64,000 nt of DNA from Lineus longissimus. Its lineage: Eukaryota > Nemertea > Pilidiophora > Heteronemertea > Lineidae. Shown here in pieces: positions 1 to 12,262 of this stretch; the stretch's first letter is position 1; each line of letters opens with the position of its first letter. The position numbers and the translations under genes were made by a program. The notes beneath the pieces are model-generated. The model searched no databases, was not told the origin of the DNA, and saw only the letters and a list, made by a program, of their open reading frames with translations. The DNA lies in NCBI RefSeq assembly GCF_910592395.1, contig NC_088316.1:372001-436000 (forward strand), in the 5' to 3' direction.

Positions 1-126
1 AAGACGTTTTAATAAGATATGGCACCTCAAGACATCAACACCAGACGTAACTTTTCTGTGAGTAATATTAGAAAAGAGACCATTCATCAATCTGGCTGGA
101 CTGATTAATAATAAACATGCAGTGAA

Positions 127-182
127 ACCCCCGTAACACGACCACTCATGGGACGGAGGTTGAATGGTTGTGTTACTGGGGT
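127..182. repeat. Short foldback repeat, copy 1
   Basis: The left arm CCCCGTAACACGACCACTCA pairs with the right arm that ends GTTGTGTTACTGGGG, with only a few bases between them. The same palindrome occurs at 5843-5897, and half of it at 3965-3993, so it is a dispersed family rather than a chance hairpin. The size and structure resemble a tiny non-autonomous DNA element or the tip of a larger one. No transposase is nearby. Confidence 0.6.
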
Positions 183-3100
183 GGCTAACTGATATAACCT
201 ACAGGTGTTGTATCACAATCATCAGGGATCAAGCTGATTATAATCAAAGTCCTTCCACAAAGGAAGTGACATTGATTTGAAAGCAAGTAACTTCTTAGTA
301 TAGTGGTTCATCGAGAATAACTGAGGCAGGCTTTTAGAGTGAGCCTGGATGTTTTGTGTTAAGACAAGAGGCCCAAGGGCCTGGCGCTCAGCTGACATAT
401 GTGGTGATGATGCAACCAGACTTGAATGGACTTCATGAGACTGGACGACCAGACTGAACCAATCCTGTTCAGTGAGATCAATATACAGATAATAGCAGCT
501 GTCTGAAATGGTATGGAATGTCAATTCTTATAGGGCTATATGCTGTACAACTCAGTGCACTGCCTTCAAGCATTCAGTCCTCAGTGGAATCAAGAAACCC
601 AGGTGCTCACATACAGGGCTACACTTGAGACCAGTTGAATGTATTGAGAGGCTAAGCCTCAAACCTACAACATTCTCATCACTAGTTGGGATGCTTTGAT
701 CCACCGTGCCACCTCACTTCCTAAGTCAGCTGAACTAAAGCTCTTCTGGTAACAAGAGGGTTAACATCGCAAACAGAACATGATAAATCAACACCCCAGT
801 CGACTCCCTCAGACCTTCAGGGTGAAATTACGCTTAAATGCACATTTGAATTGGAGAAAACATCAATAATTAACAACATGTTCAACAAAGTGCCAGGGAA
901 AAGCTCCCTCTATTGATTAGCTGTCCGAATCTGTTGACTTTACTCTGTCGAAAAACAAACCGTCATCCACCAAATAATATATAACTGACTGGCTCTACAT
1001 AACACTTAAGCAAGGAAAGTAATTTGATTAGTGCAAGGTAAATCAGCCAATTTATTTCACAATGTCATGAAATTTCGAAGGAATTCAGCAGATGTTAAAA
1101 CAAGTGTTTTCTCTGAATCAATCAAGGGATATAATGCATACAGTCAGTGATAAATATATTTTTTGCAACAAACACAAATCATGAATACTTGTACGCTTGC
1201 AAAGCTGAACAATACCAACCAACTGCTAGCGATCCCACCTCATCTATCAACATACACATTCGCTTATGACAGTAGCCTTGAAATACCTTAAAGCACCCTC
1301 TATATTGATTATCCAAAACCTTCTCACCACGTCCACCTCTTGTGCATTGTTCGTAAGCTGTTTAACTTATAAATATGAAATGATGAGACGTACCAATGCC
1401 ACATTTAACCCCCAAATGGGGGGTTTGTTTACCGTTCTGCAGTAGGCTGTACACCAAACTCCTTTTTAAAGGCCAACAGCCTTTGTTAAACAATTTGAAA
1501 ATACAATTCGAATTTGAAAATGTTCAATTGTGTAAATATGTACTCAGTATAAATGTCAACAAGTATGGATTGTCAACAATGCCATTCTGTAGACTGATAC
1601 CTACTAATATTCTATGATATGAGCATGCCTGCATCGTCTCAACAAACCACACCCTAAATTGATCTGAAAACACTAGTCACATCGTATCGGAAGGGCAAAA
1701 AATGAATTGAATATTTTTAAGCAGAATTTTTGGTTTTAAATGAGCAATTTTTGGAGAGACAACTAATGCCTGGAGTTCGGTATCAATTCTTAAAACCATC
1801 TTCTCCCAGTCGATTGTTTGCAGATACATGTAAGTTACTTTCCCCTTAAAATATAATATATGCCTCAAGGGAAATACGTTAAGAAATCCTATCTAGTTCA
1901 AGTAAACATTGTTTTACAAACTTCCCTTGAGGACCCTCCAAGATATGCTCAAAGGTCAAGAAAAGTCTGAGAAAATGGAGGAATAGCAATTCTTGAGCCA
2001 AGTGAAGGATGCAGATATTGGCAAGAAAATAAGAAACTGTATAATGTAACGACCATTCTTCGTTGAGAACCTGGTGATATATTGTGGACGCAATTTAGCC
2101 GTTTCACGTAGGTCTACACATAATAATAGGCCTTTAGTACAGGTGCCCTTCGACTGGCTAATTAGCATCTACAAATAAATGGGTCTCTTGAGGGAGGCCG
2201 GGAAAGCCTGAACATTCGCCTCCAGACAAACAGTAGTGGTCAGTGACAGGATTCGGCCAAAACTCCTCATCTGGAACAGGATGAAGCATTTATTCCTACA
2301 GGATCTTGGGACAGGTACCCCCCTCCCCCTCATAAAGGGCACTAAGGCAAAGAGATCTGTTCTGAACATTTCTGAAAGTTGTCTCAGTTAAAAGAGGGTT
2401 AAGACAGTAAGCTATGTTCGATATGGATTTGAGAATGTACGCAGGGAATTGCACAGATCAAACAGGACGAGGAAAATCATTGACATGCAGCTGTCACTGT
2501 GAGCGATGCATTCACAGAATACGCAGGGAATGGCAAACTCATCATAACAGAGGCGACACACGTGCTTAGAAATAACTAGGCCTACTATATGGCAAGACAA
2601 AAAGTCGTAAAATAATGGGCAGATGATCGAGGGAGAGGCTTTTTGGTAGGAGGAAACCAGATACCTGGAAGAAATCAACACTGTCAGATTGAGTACGAAT
2701 TCTCTGAAATTCTCAAGGATTCGCCATGGCTCAGATTCTCAGGTGCCTGGTTCGAACCTCACAGTCAGCGTGAGACTCTCAGGCCTCTTTCCCTAACTTG
2801 ACTTACTCCAACACGGTCGGTGTATGAATGGGTACTGGTCGGAAATGCCCAGGTTGTAATGTCGAATGAGCAGATCTGAGTTCTACCAAGTGATTTCAGT
2901 ATAGAGAGGAGTTTGAGTGTGAACTCAGGTGACAACCTCTACCATGTAGTTAAGTTGATATCAGATGATGTGACCCCAGGGATGTGTCAGTGCGAGCCAC
3001 AGGCCTGTCCCTTTCCCCAGGACGATTGCGCTTTGCCAGGCATACAAGGACATCAGGGTTAAAAGGGTTAACCTCTGAAGATGTCTAAGAGGTCCACATT

Positions 3101-3964
3101 CTCTGCACGTCGACACCACATCCCCTTTACACTGTGTTCCTTCTTATAGTTGGTGAATAAGTAGTTGACACATCGGTTTAAACAGATCAATATATTATTG
3201 GTGAATGATTGGCTCAATGAAATGACGTCTGGTCCGTAAATATGCGCTGTATAGAAATGTTGATATCACATGCTGACAGGCATCACACGACATCTTATGG
3301 GAATGCAATGTCTTTTGTCGTGGCATCAACAAGCAGATACGATTTGAAGTCTGACTGGAGATTGAGCACCTGCACAACTTTCCAAGTTATTAGTTTTTAC
3401 ACAGAATAATGGCATGCTATTTCTTACTAGCTTCAATCAGCAAATGAGGAAAGTCAATATCGCGTGCACCAAAATTGGCGTCTATGCATAAATTACCCCA
3501 GAAGTATTTCCGCAGAGCAATTTCTTTTGCGAGGCAAGCATCAGAATATTTGGAAAATCTGAGATTTTGATTCAGAACCTGGGGGTGTGCAGTCGATCCC
3601 TTCCCCTGACCAATCACAGAAGGCTTTGAGAACTGGTCATCCATTGTATCACCTCTAATTACAGGTCCATCGACTACGAGTGAATGATCTAGATGAAATA
3701 GAATTAATCTGCCCTGTAGTTCATGATAGGCCATTGAAAGGCCTATAGAAGGGGAGTAGTTGGTTTGATTTAATTAGACCACCAGGCATGTTCAAATTGA
3801 TATGGTAGCATTCCCTTTGATATTTGCAAAGATAGGAATTTTGAAATGAGAAACCCCAAGTGCCCAGGGGGACGTTTTGGTCAATTTGGTTTTTCGTATC
3901 TTGTGCATAGTTGGTAACGACCAATGGTTGGAATTGATACTAAACTGACTAGGAAGTACAGTGG

Positions 3965-3993
3965 CACCCTGGTAACACAACCACTCATGGGAT
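3965..3993. repeat. Fragment of the short foldback repeat family
   Basis: The string CCTGGTAACACAACCACTCA followed by TGGGAT matches one arm of the palindromes at 127-182 and 5843-5897. The other arm is missing, so this looks like a half element. Confidence 0.5.
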
Positions 3994-4151
3994 CATTGAA
4001 ATGTTTTCCAAAAATCGATGTTTTAGAATAACGTATTTTAGGCCCAGCTTATATTTTCAACAGCACAATTCAGTCACAATACTTAGTTTCACCACATAAG
4101 CCTTTCAGTCAAATGAATGTAGTAAAAAAATCATTGGCGAAAGTAATTGAT

Positions 4152-5104
4152 ACCCTGCTGATAGCCCTAGCGACACCCCTGCTGATAGCCCTAGAGACAC
4201 CCCCGCTGATAGCCCTAGAGACACCCCCGCTGATAGCCCTAGAGACACCCCCGCTGATAGCCCTAGCGACACCCCCGCTGATAGCCCTAGCGACACCCCC
4301 GCTGATAGCCCTAGAGACACCCCCGCTGATAGCCCTAGAGACACCCCCGCTGATAGCCCTAGAGACCCCCCCACTGATAGCCCTAGAGACACCCCCGCTG
4401 ATAGCCCTAGAGGCCCCCCCCACTGATAGCCCTAGAGACACCCCCGCTGATAGCCCTAGAGACACCCCCGCTGATAGCCCTAGCGACACCCCCGCTGATA
4501 GCCCTAGAGACACCCCCGCTGATAGCCCTAGAGACACCCCCGCTGATAGCCCTAGCGACACCCCCGCTGATAGCCCTAGCGACACCCCCGCTGATAGCCC
4601 TAGAGACACCCCCGCTGATAGCCCTAGAGACACCCCCGCTGATAGCCCTAGAGACCCCCCCACTGATAGCCCTAGAGACACCCCCGCTGATAGCCCTAGA
4701 GACCCCCCCACTGATAGCCCTAGAGACACCCCCGCTGATAGCCCTAGCGACACCCCCGCTGATAGCCCTAGCGACACCCCTGCTGATAGCCCTAGAGACA
4801 CCCCTGCTGATAGCCCTAGAGACACCCCCGCTGATAGCCCTAGAGACACCCCCGCTGATAGCCCTAGAGACACCCCCGCTGATAGCCCTAGCGACACCCC
4901 CGCTGATAGCCCTAGAGACACCCCCGCTGATAGCCCTAGAGACACCCCCGCTGATAGCCCTAGAGACACCCCCGCTTATAGCCCTTGAGACACCCCCGCT
5001 GATAGCCCTAGAGACACCCCCCCCCCTGCTGATAGCCCTAGAGACACCCCTGCTGATAGCCCTAGAGACACCCCTGCTGATAGCCCTAGAGACACCCCTG
5101 CTTT
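4152..5104. repeat. 24-bp minisatellite, about 40 copies
   Basis: The unit is GCTGATAGCCCTAGAGACAC plus CCCC, repeated head to tail about 40 times with GAGAC/GCGAC and CCC-length variants. Because 24 is a multiple of three, one frame on each strand stays open for 286 to 291 codons and would encode eight-residue repeats (ADSPRDTP or LIALETPP on plus, GVSLGLSA on minus). Length changes in the C-run shift the frame between repeat types. There is no flanking splice site, promoter or non-repetitive coding sequence, so I read it as non-coding tandem DNA. Confidence 0.9.
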
Positions 5105-7322
5105 ACAAGACTAAACAGTCTGATATAGAAAGGTATTCTACATTTTCGAAGCCAATGAAAAATGTACTGGTAAAATATTTGAATGGGGGATAACTTCCCT
5201 TTAATTTCCTGTGATACTGCAATACTAGGCCTTATTGATTTCAGGATTGGTTTCTAAAATGTTTCAAGGTTCTAAATCCAGTAGGACAATATGCAGCTAC
5301 GCATACAGGCGCATACATGAGTTGGCGGACAACAGCCCAACAGCAAATGCCACATTGGTACAAAACTAATATTTATCAACTAATATTTGAACACATTTTC
5401 ATTTACATTTCATCTTGATATTTAATTACAATGAATTCTTCTTAAAGGCAGACTATGTGCAAGGTGGGCCAGATGAGGGTGCCTGAAATCAGAGACATGT
5501 GATTTGCATTAAGTCAGGCAGTGTTTATCACCGAACACATTGGAGCATTCTAAAATGTGGAATGATGAGAACTGAAAAGACGAATGCTGCCATGATTTCT
5601 GTTAAGAAATTGATTGCGGCAAATTTGTCATGCTGCAGATGAAAAAAATTTCGAAAAAAAGTCCAAATATTTTTTTCACTTGTTTTTTTTCTGCTCAAAA
5701 TGAAGAAACACCTTCAGCTTAAAAAATTGTTTGGCTAAGAAAATTTTTCAGAATTATGAACTTATGAATAAGTATAACAATATCGGTGGGAAAATCTAAT
5801 CAGGCATTTTGTCCCTGGATTTTCAACTTCACTACTACGACCACCCAGGTAACGCGACCATTCAACCTCGGTCCCATGAGTGGTCGTGATACCCGGGTTC
5901 TACTGTACTCAGCACTGTCCTTAGACTTTTATTGCTTATCGCACTTGCAGGATCATTTATTGCATAGCTGTTCATCAATACAAATCTCTGTGAATCTAAA
6001 GATCTGTTTGAGGCAAGTTGAGGCAACGTGATTTTCTGTATTTCTTTGCAATACCTAAATACTGGCGATGCAGGAAAAATACAACAGTATAAGACCCAAG
6101 ACAAACAACAGGGAGCCGTGTGTCCCAAGCGGGGAGCAAGTTTAAACCTCAAAATCTAATCCTTAAATCCAGTTAAACAGTACCACCCATCGACTGTCCT
6201 TTAAACCCTTCGGGAATTATCCAGACTTAATAAATTGTGACAAATTCCTATGAGCTAAGTTGAAAATGTTCATAAACCCTTCGAAGTTTTGATAACTTTT
6301 GGTAGGCTACTGGATAGAGTGTTTGGAATGTTTGCATGAGAAATCTACATGTTTAGATAAGGAATTTGTTTTTAAAAACAAAACTGTCTATGGTTATGAA
6401 AATACAGAGTGATTATCAGGGTAGCAGTCGGATAACTTGTTGGTGAATTTAATCACTGAGAGGAAATGATTACTGAGGACAAGCTGACATGGCCTATCAA
6501 ATGCTCTGAAACAACGTCTTGGAGTCAGTGTCTCTGTGATTAGAATAGATAGGCCGACTGTTTTACATGAAGATTTACACCACTGATATCGCTGAAGTCA
6601 GTTCATATCTTGAAACAAATACAAAATCTTTGAAAGTATTGGGAGGAGGGGCACTAAGACCCTGATCTGACAATATCCCAAGGTGAAACCACAATCAAAA
6701 CCACACACTGAAAGTTAGAAAATATTGATCTAATTTTCTCATAAAATCAATGTGTTGAGCTGATGGAAACATCTGTCCCTGCCAGCGCGTACATTTCAAC
6801 ACAATGGCGGCCGAAAGATAATAAACCAGGCAAAGTAGAATAGGCCTTAGTGGCAAGCCTATGATACCGCCGGTATCACCATATACATTTTAACTCTTTA
6901 GTGATGGACCTCATCTTATTGTGATTTTTCATGCACTGTAGGAGGAAAGTAAAGAACACTTAAGAGGACTTACCATAATATAAGCTTTGAGAAGAATCCA
7001 GCACTGAGTTTTGGATTCGGTTTGGTCGACCATGGGTACATGATGTTGTCAAAGTAGGCCAAGCGCTATGCTTGAGTTATCCAATCAGAATAGAGCTGGT
7101 CCGAGTCCATGGTGGCAGGCTAAGATTAAGAACTGTTATCCGAATACGATGATCTGATGAAGCGTTTATCCAGATGTTCAAATGATAAGTAATTAGCTGA
7201 AAAGAGAACATACCATTCTGTTCAGCCATATTATTGCAAATTTCACATTTCTGTTTTGCCACTGTTTTGCCACTTTGCAGCTCCCAATGATGCTTGTTTC
7301 TGTCGCCAAGGATGAAATATTT
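5105..7322. other. Intergenic stretch, no gene recognised
   Basis: AT-rich DNA with homopolymer runs (for example around 5640-5700). The only structure seen is the foldback repeat at 5843-5897. No coding exon with splice support was found. Confidence 0.5.
5843..5897. repeat. Short foldback repeat, copy 2
   Basis: The arms ACCCAGGTAACGCGACCATT and GAGTGGTCGTGATACCCGGG pair around a short centre. This is the same family as 127-182 in the opposite orientation. It is followed directly by GTTCTACTGTA, the kind of end sequence (TACAGTAGAAC inverted) seen on several animal mariner/pogo-type elements; that assignment is an inference. Confidence 0.6.
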
Positions 7323-7590
7323 TGTTGCTATTGACATTGGTTCTTGTTGCTAAGGATAGCTGTGGTTGCTAATGACATTGGTTCCTGATGTCAAGGATGA
7401 TATATTTTGTTGCTATGACATTAGTACCTGTTGCTAAGGAAGATAGCTTTGGTTGCTTATGATATTAGTTCCTGTTGCTAAGGAAGATAGCTTTGATTGC
7501 TGATGATATTGGCTCTAGTTACTGGAGATGATAGTAGTGGTTGCTAATGACATTGGTTCCTGTTGCCAATGACGACGGTTTTGGAGGCTA
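7323..7590 (+). repeat. Degenerate 44-bp tandem repeat, about 6 copies
   Basis: Each unit begins TTGCTAATGACATTGGTTCC and continues with TGTTGCTAAGGA and TGATAGCTTTGG. About six diverged copies run head to tail. The unit length is not a multiple of three and no long frame stays open, so it is an old minisatellite. Confidence 0.75.
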
Positions 7591-8528
7591 AGTTCAGATG
7601 CTTTGCTGAAGGTGAAATATTTTATTTCAATTCTGCCAACTTCTGAAAAAAGTCACCAAATCTCAAAATATTATGGAAATTTTCTGGAGGGCAGCAAAGA
7701 TTACAAGGTTGCTTTCTTGCTGATGGAATATACATGTACTCCGTCCGGGGTAATGAATTTGAATCTCTGCAACATATTTCTCAGAAACGCTAAACAACGC
7801 TAGGTGTGGACTAATAACACTAACAACACTTTGAAGTGGCGTTTTAGTTGAATGTCATATTACACATATTATATTCCTGCTGTCATACACACATCTATTT
7901 CAAATGGAATTTTGAAAAATCAATATTAGAATTGTTGCCTTATTTAGTCTACCTGTGAAGGAGTTTGGCCTACCATAGTTTAAAAGTTTCTCATGTTGTA
8001 TAATATTCGCTGGTGCTCCTTTTTCCTTGTCACCTGTTTCTGCCAGAAATGTTATGCTCAGGGATTTGGTTAAGTGACTTTAATTGCCTTTATCAAGTGT
8101 AGGCTTATGTTATTTTATTTCAAACTGTTGCCAAGGTTACCCTTTATTGCTGCTTTGAGAAAAATGCTACAAAATTTCAAGTGTAAATGGGGGCAAGGGA
8201 TACAATTATATACATGTACTTTAATCTCTGAGGTAATGAAGTCATGGGTCTCTACAAAACCATCAAGACAAAATAGGATAGGACACGTTTTCCAGGGGGT
8301 AATTAAAACTGTTACACTCCCCCAGTGTAAAAGTTTATGTCCTTGGATAGATTGTCCCAGGGACAGAGTTCTATTACACCATTTAATCTCGGAGGTATCA
8401 AAGGTCATGAATCCCTTTAGAAACGCCTTTATCTGTCACCATACAATAGGGAAGGACACTTTTTCCAAGGGATGCCCCAACCTAACATGATATGTCTCAA
8501 CATTCCTCGATCCTGGTCCCGGCAATAA

Positions 8529-8646
8529 TAGTGAGGTTTCGCAACCGCCCGGTTAGGCCCTTCGACGTTTATCTATTGTTCAGTAAACTCACACAATAGA
8601 TGAACGTCGTCGTAGGGCCTAAACGGGTGGTTGCGAAACCTCACTA
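8529..8646. mobile_element. Foldback MITE with TA at both ends
   Basis: Two arms of about 50 bp (starting TAGTGAGGTTTCGCAACCGC and ending with its near-perfect reverse complement) enclose a centre of about a dozen bases. The element begins and ends with TA, which fits the TA target-site duplication of Tc1/mariner-type elements. It is too short to code, so it would be a non-autonomous MITE. The family name is not known to me. Confidence 0.8.
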
Positions 8647-10257
8647 TATCGTTGCTGTATATACTGTGTGAAAAGTTGCTTGCATAGGGCCTACACATGG
8701 AGACTGAGATGGCTACGACCCGAGCACACCCATCTATTTTGGCGCCATGAAGTTAGAGGACACTGCCCGCCACACCTTGAGCAATCACCACCTTCTCCTG
8801 AGATTCTAAGACGTTCCAAACGCTCTTACCAATCGCATATAGGCCTAGACGAGGATAAGGAAGAAGTACACTTACTAGAAGTTCTTGGCCTGCTACAATT
8901 CCTCCTCGAGTTTGCCCTCACCCAACCACAAGAGCACATGTCATGAAACTAATTAATATTCGAAACCCAACGCATGTGTCGTCTGCTCTGCGGATACATT
9001 GTGTTCCAAGCGTTACCTGTAATTGGCATGCGGAACTAAGGTAAAGGCATTGATAGTGTAAACACGTCCAGGAGCCCTCCCAACTTTCAAACTTTATTCT
9101 GAGGTGGGTCCATCAGCACCGATATATTGAATTCCACGTGCGCACAACCTCAGCTTTATAATCTTTCCTCGATGTTGATGGTCGGCGTACTGGGGGGACT
9201 AAATGCTGATCACTAATAACGATTACTGCAAGTGTTGTGAGATGGTTTTGGACATGTCTAGGAATTAACTCGACAGTTGCAATCAGTTTTGTGAGATCTT
9301 CGTTGCAGTCTGAAATCAGTGTGTATTCATAAGTTCTGTTTCAGAGCACAATGCACTGCTAGTGAACCGTGCTGAATATGTACCGGCTACCGCTCTCTCC
9401 ATCATCACCGACGATATGTGCCGTACCCCTTTAACCATCCAGGCACCAGTGGTTTTCAATATCCTCCGCCTCTCGATATGACGAAGGACAGTATAAAAAG
9501 CCCGAAGCTCAGGATACCCTTTGACTGATTCTGATTGGAAAAGTCACCGTCCGACACTAATACTTCTTTGCCCCAATGTAGCCTCGAAAATACCAGCTGC
9601 CGATTCGAACAATCCTTGGTAGTACTCGAACGCCCGGAATCAGTATGTGCTGCAGTTTGAAAGTTTGGGTGCGAGATATGATACTGATGATAATGAAAAT
9701 TTTGACATCTGTACATGGATGATCAGATAAAAAAATTAGGAAGAAGAAGAAAAAAAAGGTGAGAAGTGCGGCAGATTCACCGGGGGTCGAACCCGTGACC
9801 AGCCGGTCCACAGTCAAACACTCTCAGCGCTGAACCGTCAAGGCTTTCATGCGGTAAGACAGATTTTATTCGCCTCTTATATGCGATATGCAAAAGAGCG
9901 CGCCGCAATTGTGACAAGGTTTCAATCGCTCAGTGCGCAAACTTGAACTTGAATTTAAAAATGTTTGCCATGTGTGAATACTGCTGGCTATAAATTTCAA
10001 CAATCATGTTACGTCACGTAGACTCGTTTAAAAATACCACAAAAGCCAAGTTTCCGCGAAGTTATGTCACTTGTTGTCGGACTCCTGTTCATCCGACCGT
10101 GACCTCAGTATTTGACCAATCAGCTTTATACCGTGAGCATTTTCGTGAATGGGTCAATGAATTTGATTGAAAATCACAATTTGAATAGATGAGTGGTTTG
10201 GTAACCTCTCTGACGTAACGTACTCAATACACTCTTGAATTTGGCTGTGCTCCTGGT
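8647..10257. other. Intergenic stretch with promoter-like GC-rich patch
   Basis: A GC-rich patch at about 8690-8950 contains TTTTGGCGCC (an E2F-like string) and a 92-codon plus-strand frame without recognised family or clear splice sites. A tRNA-derived SINE fragment lies at 9765-9840. CACGTG palindromes occur near 9136. The stretch just upstream of 10258 is probably the promoter of the small gene there. Confidence 0.4.
9765..9840 (-). repeat. tRNA-derived SINE fragment
   Basis: On the minus strand an A-box-like string (GGTTCAGCGCTGAGAG) is followed by an anticodon-arm-like stem and a B box (GGGTTCGACCCCC). A pyrimidine-rich tract follows downstream. The acceptor stem does not pair, so it is not a functional tRNA. 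Similar B box plus T-rich segments lie at 12990-13055 and 13985-14080, suggesting one SINE family. Confidence 0.55.
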
Positions 10258-11157
10258 ATGACAGACCGGTTTTGGGAACACAAGCGTTCAGTTGTGTCTA
10301 CGCCAAGTCGAAGCACTGGTTCAACATTGGTGAGTTCAGCCTGATTTCTCCACAACTTTTTCTCCCCAAATTTTGCGAATATTGTCTGATACAATGTACA
10401 ATCTTATCTTATCTTTTCATTTTCATTTCTTGCAGACGCCAGACACGTTGTCCTGTCTAGCACACCCAATGCTGCCCAACCGGTTTATCACAAGATACGA
10501 CGTGAACACCACGTGGTGAGTTATTTTTCTCTATCGAAACTTCCTTGATCGCACATACATGTATTCTTTTGGAACTTCTCATCTCTGCAGCAGTGGCGGA
10601 TCCAGAAATTTGGGAAAGAAGCGGGGGGGGGGGCGCTGCCCCACCACTGAGAACTCATGATAGAGCCGAAGGTGCAATCCTGAAAATGAGGGGAGGGTTC
10701 TTGAGGAGAGATGCCCTAAATTATCAAAGAGGGATGACTCATGCGGGACCCATAAATCCGCCACTGCTGTTCTGAATATTTCCACACTCGGTTCAGCTGA
10801 CCTTTGAAAGGACACTGTTAGCCCATATCGTATCTATGGTACTTTATCGTTCTGGCAGCAAGAAAATGAGATGAAGGGTCATGTCTGCCATGTTTTATGA
10901 CGTCACACGCCACGTGCTTGGCGCAATGTGTCACGTGCTCATAACACATTCTTCATCTTCATCCTTATAATGATCGGGTTCCTTTCGGGACGTAATTGAT
11001 TCTATCTCTGAACCAATCAGCCCTTGATACTGTGACATGTGATATGTTTGATGAGGACCTTGACCGGATCAGAAAGATAAGGCATACAATCGAAGTAGTT
11101 CAGAGACATTTACATGAAGACATGGCAGAAATTACCAATCGTCTCGGTGATCACTAA
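10258..11157 (+). CDS. Small spliced gene, product unrecognised (partial model)
   Basis: Two short exons look genuine. Exon 1 (10258-10329) starts with ATG and encodes MTDRFWEHKRSVV and more (24 codons), ending at GTGAGT. Exon 2 (10436-10515) follows a good TTTCATTTCTTGCAG acceptor in the same frame and encodes LAHPMLPNRFITRYDV, ending at GTGAGT. A likely terminal exon lies at 11021-11157 (MFDEDLDRIRKIRHTIEVV, a charged helix, stop TAA). Its acceptor phase does not match exon 2, so an exon is missing from the model, the last exon belongs to another transcript, or a base is wrong. I do not recognise the family. A MITE (10588-10769) sits in the proposed intron. The exons are too short to stand out as long open frames. 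Confidence 0.5.
10588..10769. mobile_element. MITE with CAGCAGTGGCGGAT termini
   Basis: Inverted ends CAGCAGTGGCGGATCC and ATCCGCCACTGCTG bound a 182-bp element with a G-run inside. CAGTGGCGGATCC-type ends are, as far as I recall, common on non-autonomous DNA elements of many animals. No target-site duplication is obvious. It interrupts the intron of the small gene at 10258-11157. Confidence 0.65.
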
Positions 11158-12262
11158 ATCCTAGAGGCTAGAGGGAGGTAATCTATATCATAATACTATA
11201 AGGCGGCTCGCTAAAGTGCCATTTGGGGGTCGTGTTTCGTCTCGAAATTTTGCGCGTTTGCAGGTGATATGTTATCCTGATGCAACGTCATGTTTATTTT
11301 CGGAAATTTACTTCAGCGGAGCAGTAATGAGGGATTTTTAATCGGACACGGTCAATTCTCCTTATCACTCACGGAAGCCAAGCCATTGCTGTTTAGTTAT
11401 GCAGGGGATTAATGAATCACCTGCACTCCCTGTGGGGTGACTAACACTACCTGTTGAACGGCTGGCTGTAGGGGGATGATTGGAACAGCCTGTACACGTG
11501 TTGACCTGCTGAACCAAGGTTAATGTTATTTTCAATCCACGATTGTAGGTCACCTGATCTTCGAGATTTCGCGGGAAAGAAATTGTAAACAAACGCATGT
11601 GTGCAGTTCAAATGTAAACAAAAATGTATTTTGATACTTTTGGTTGCTGGACTTGGGTTTTCCCGCAGTAAGGAGCTGGGGTCAAATTGATGGTCTATCG
11701 TATATTGGTACTGTATTAGCCAGAGCTAGCCCTTGATTATGAAGGGATTTTCAAAGGTATGTTTATGTGCTCACCACAGCTTTCAAAACTTGATGTATCT
11801 GAAGAGGCACTCTGAACTTGGCATGGCCTTATCAAGGAGCTGCTCACGGTGCTGAACTTCTAGCTTGCCTGTCGACTAAGCGCCTTGCCCGAGATCATGC
11901 TACATGTAGGAGGAGCACGCATTTTAAAGTTTTAGTAGTGATAGTGCAATTGGTCCGAGCCATTTGGAGGCCGACATGTGAAGGGCTATCTGGGTTCTCC
12001 GTCATCTCCGTATAAAAAGGGGCATATTGCTGACTAAGGAACGAGGTATATTCACATTGCCTCATCATCTCATTCGGACCAATTGATTTACTTTTATATG
12101 CACGCATACAGCACGCCACAGGGTCCGAGTCTGTGGACAAATGGTTGGTTTAATTTGTCTCTTCGATATTGCTCCTTTGATATTGCATTATATTTTCATT
12201 GCAATTCAATCTATTCAAGGTATAGCCCATTTGAACCTGCCTGCGCCACGGGTACAATGCTA
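11158..12262. other. Intergenic stretch, no gene recognised
   Basis: No splice-supported exon or tandem repeat was found. Open frames of 60 to 80 codons overlap on both strands and match nothing I know. Confidence 0.5.

Larger units (their letters stand above)
1..4151. other. Intergenic stretch, no gene recognised
   Basis: No splice-supported coding exon was found here. Open frames are short, overlap on both strands and show no recognisable family. The sequence contains small foldback repeats (127-182, with a fragment at 3965-3993) and a B-box-like string (GGTTCGAACC near 2752) that may be a decayed tRNA-derived repeat. The 105-residue minus-strand frame at 3417-3734 has no splice context and no family I recognise. 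Confidence 0.5.

Noticed and set aside
3417-3734. 105-codon minus-strand gene
   Set aside because: No splice support, no recognised motif; neighbouring frames overlap it on the same strand.
4109-4988. Protein-coding gene of 286-291 codons on either strand
   Set aside because: Both frames are only the 24-bp minisatellite read through. There is no unique coding sequence, splice site or promoter, and length changes of the C-run shift the frame.
9765-9840. Functional tRNA gene
   Set aside because: A and B boxes are present but the acceptor stem does not pair and the T stem has a bulge; it fits a SINE head.
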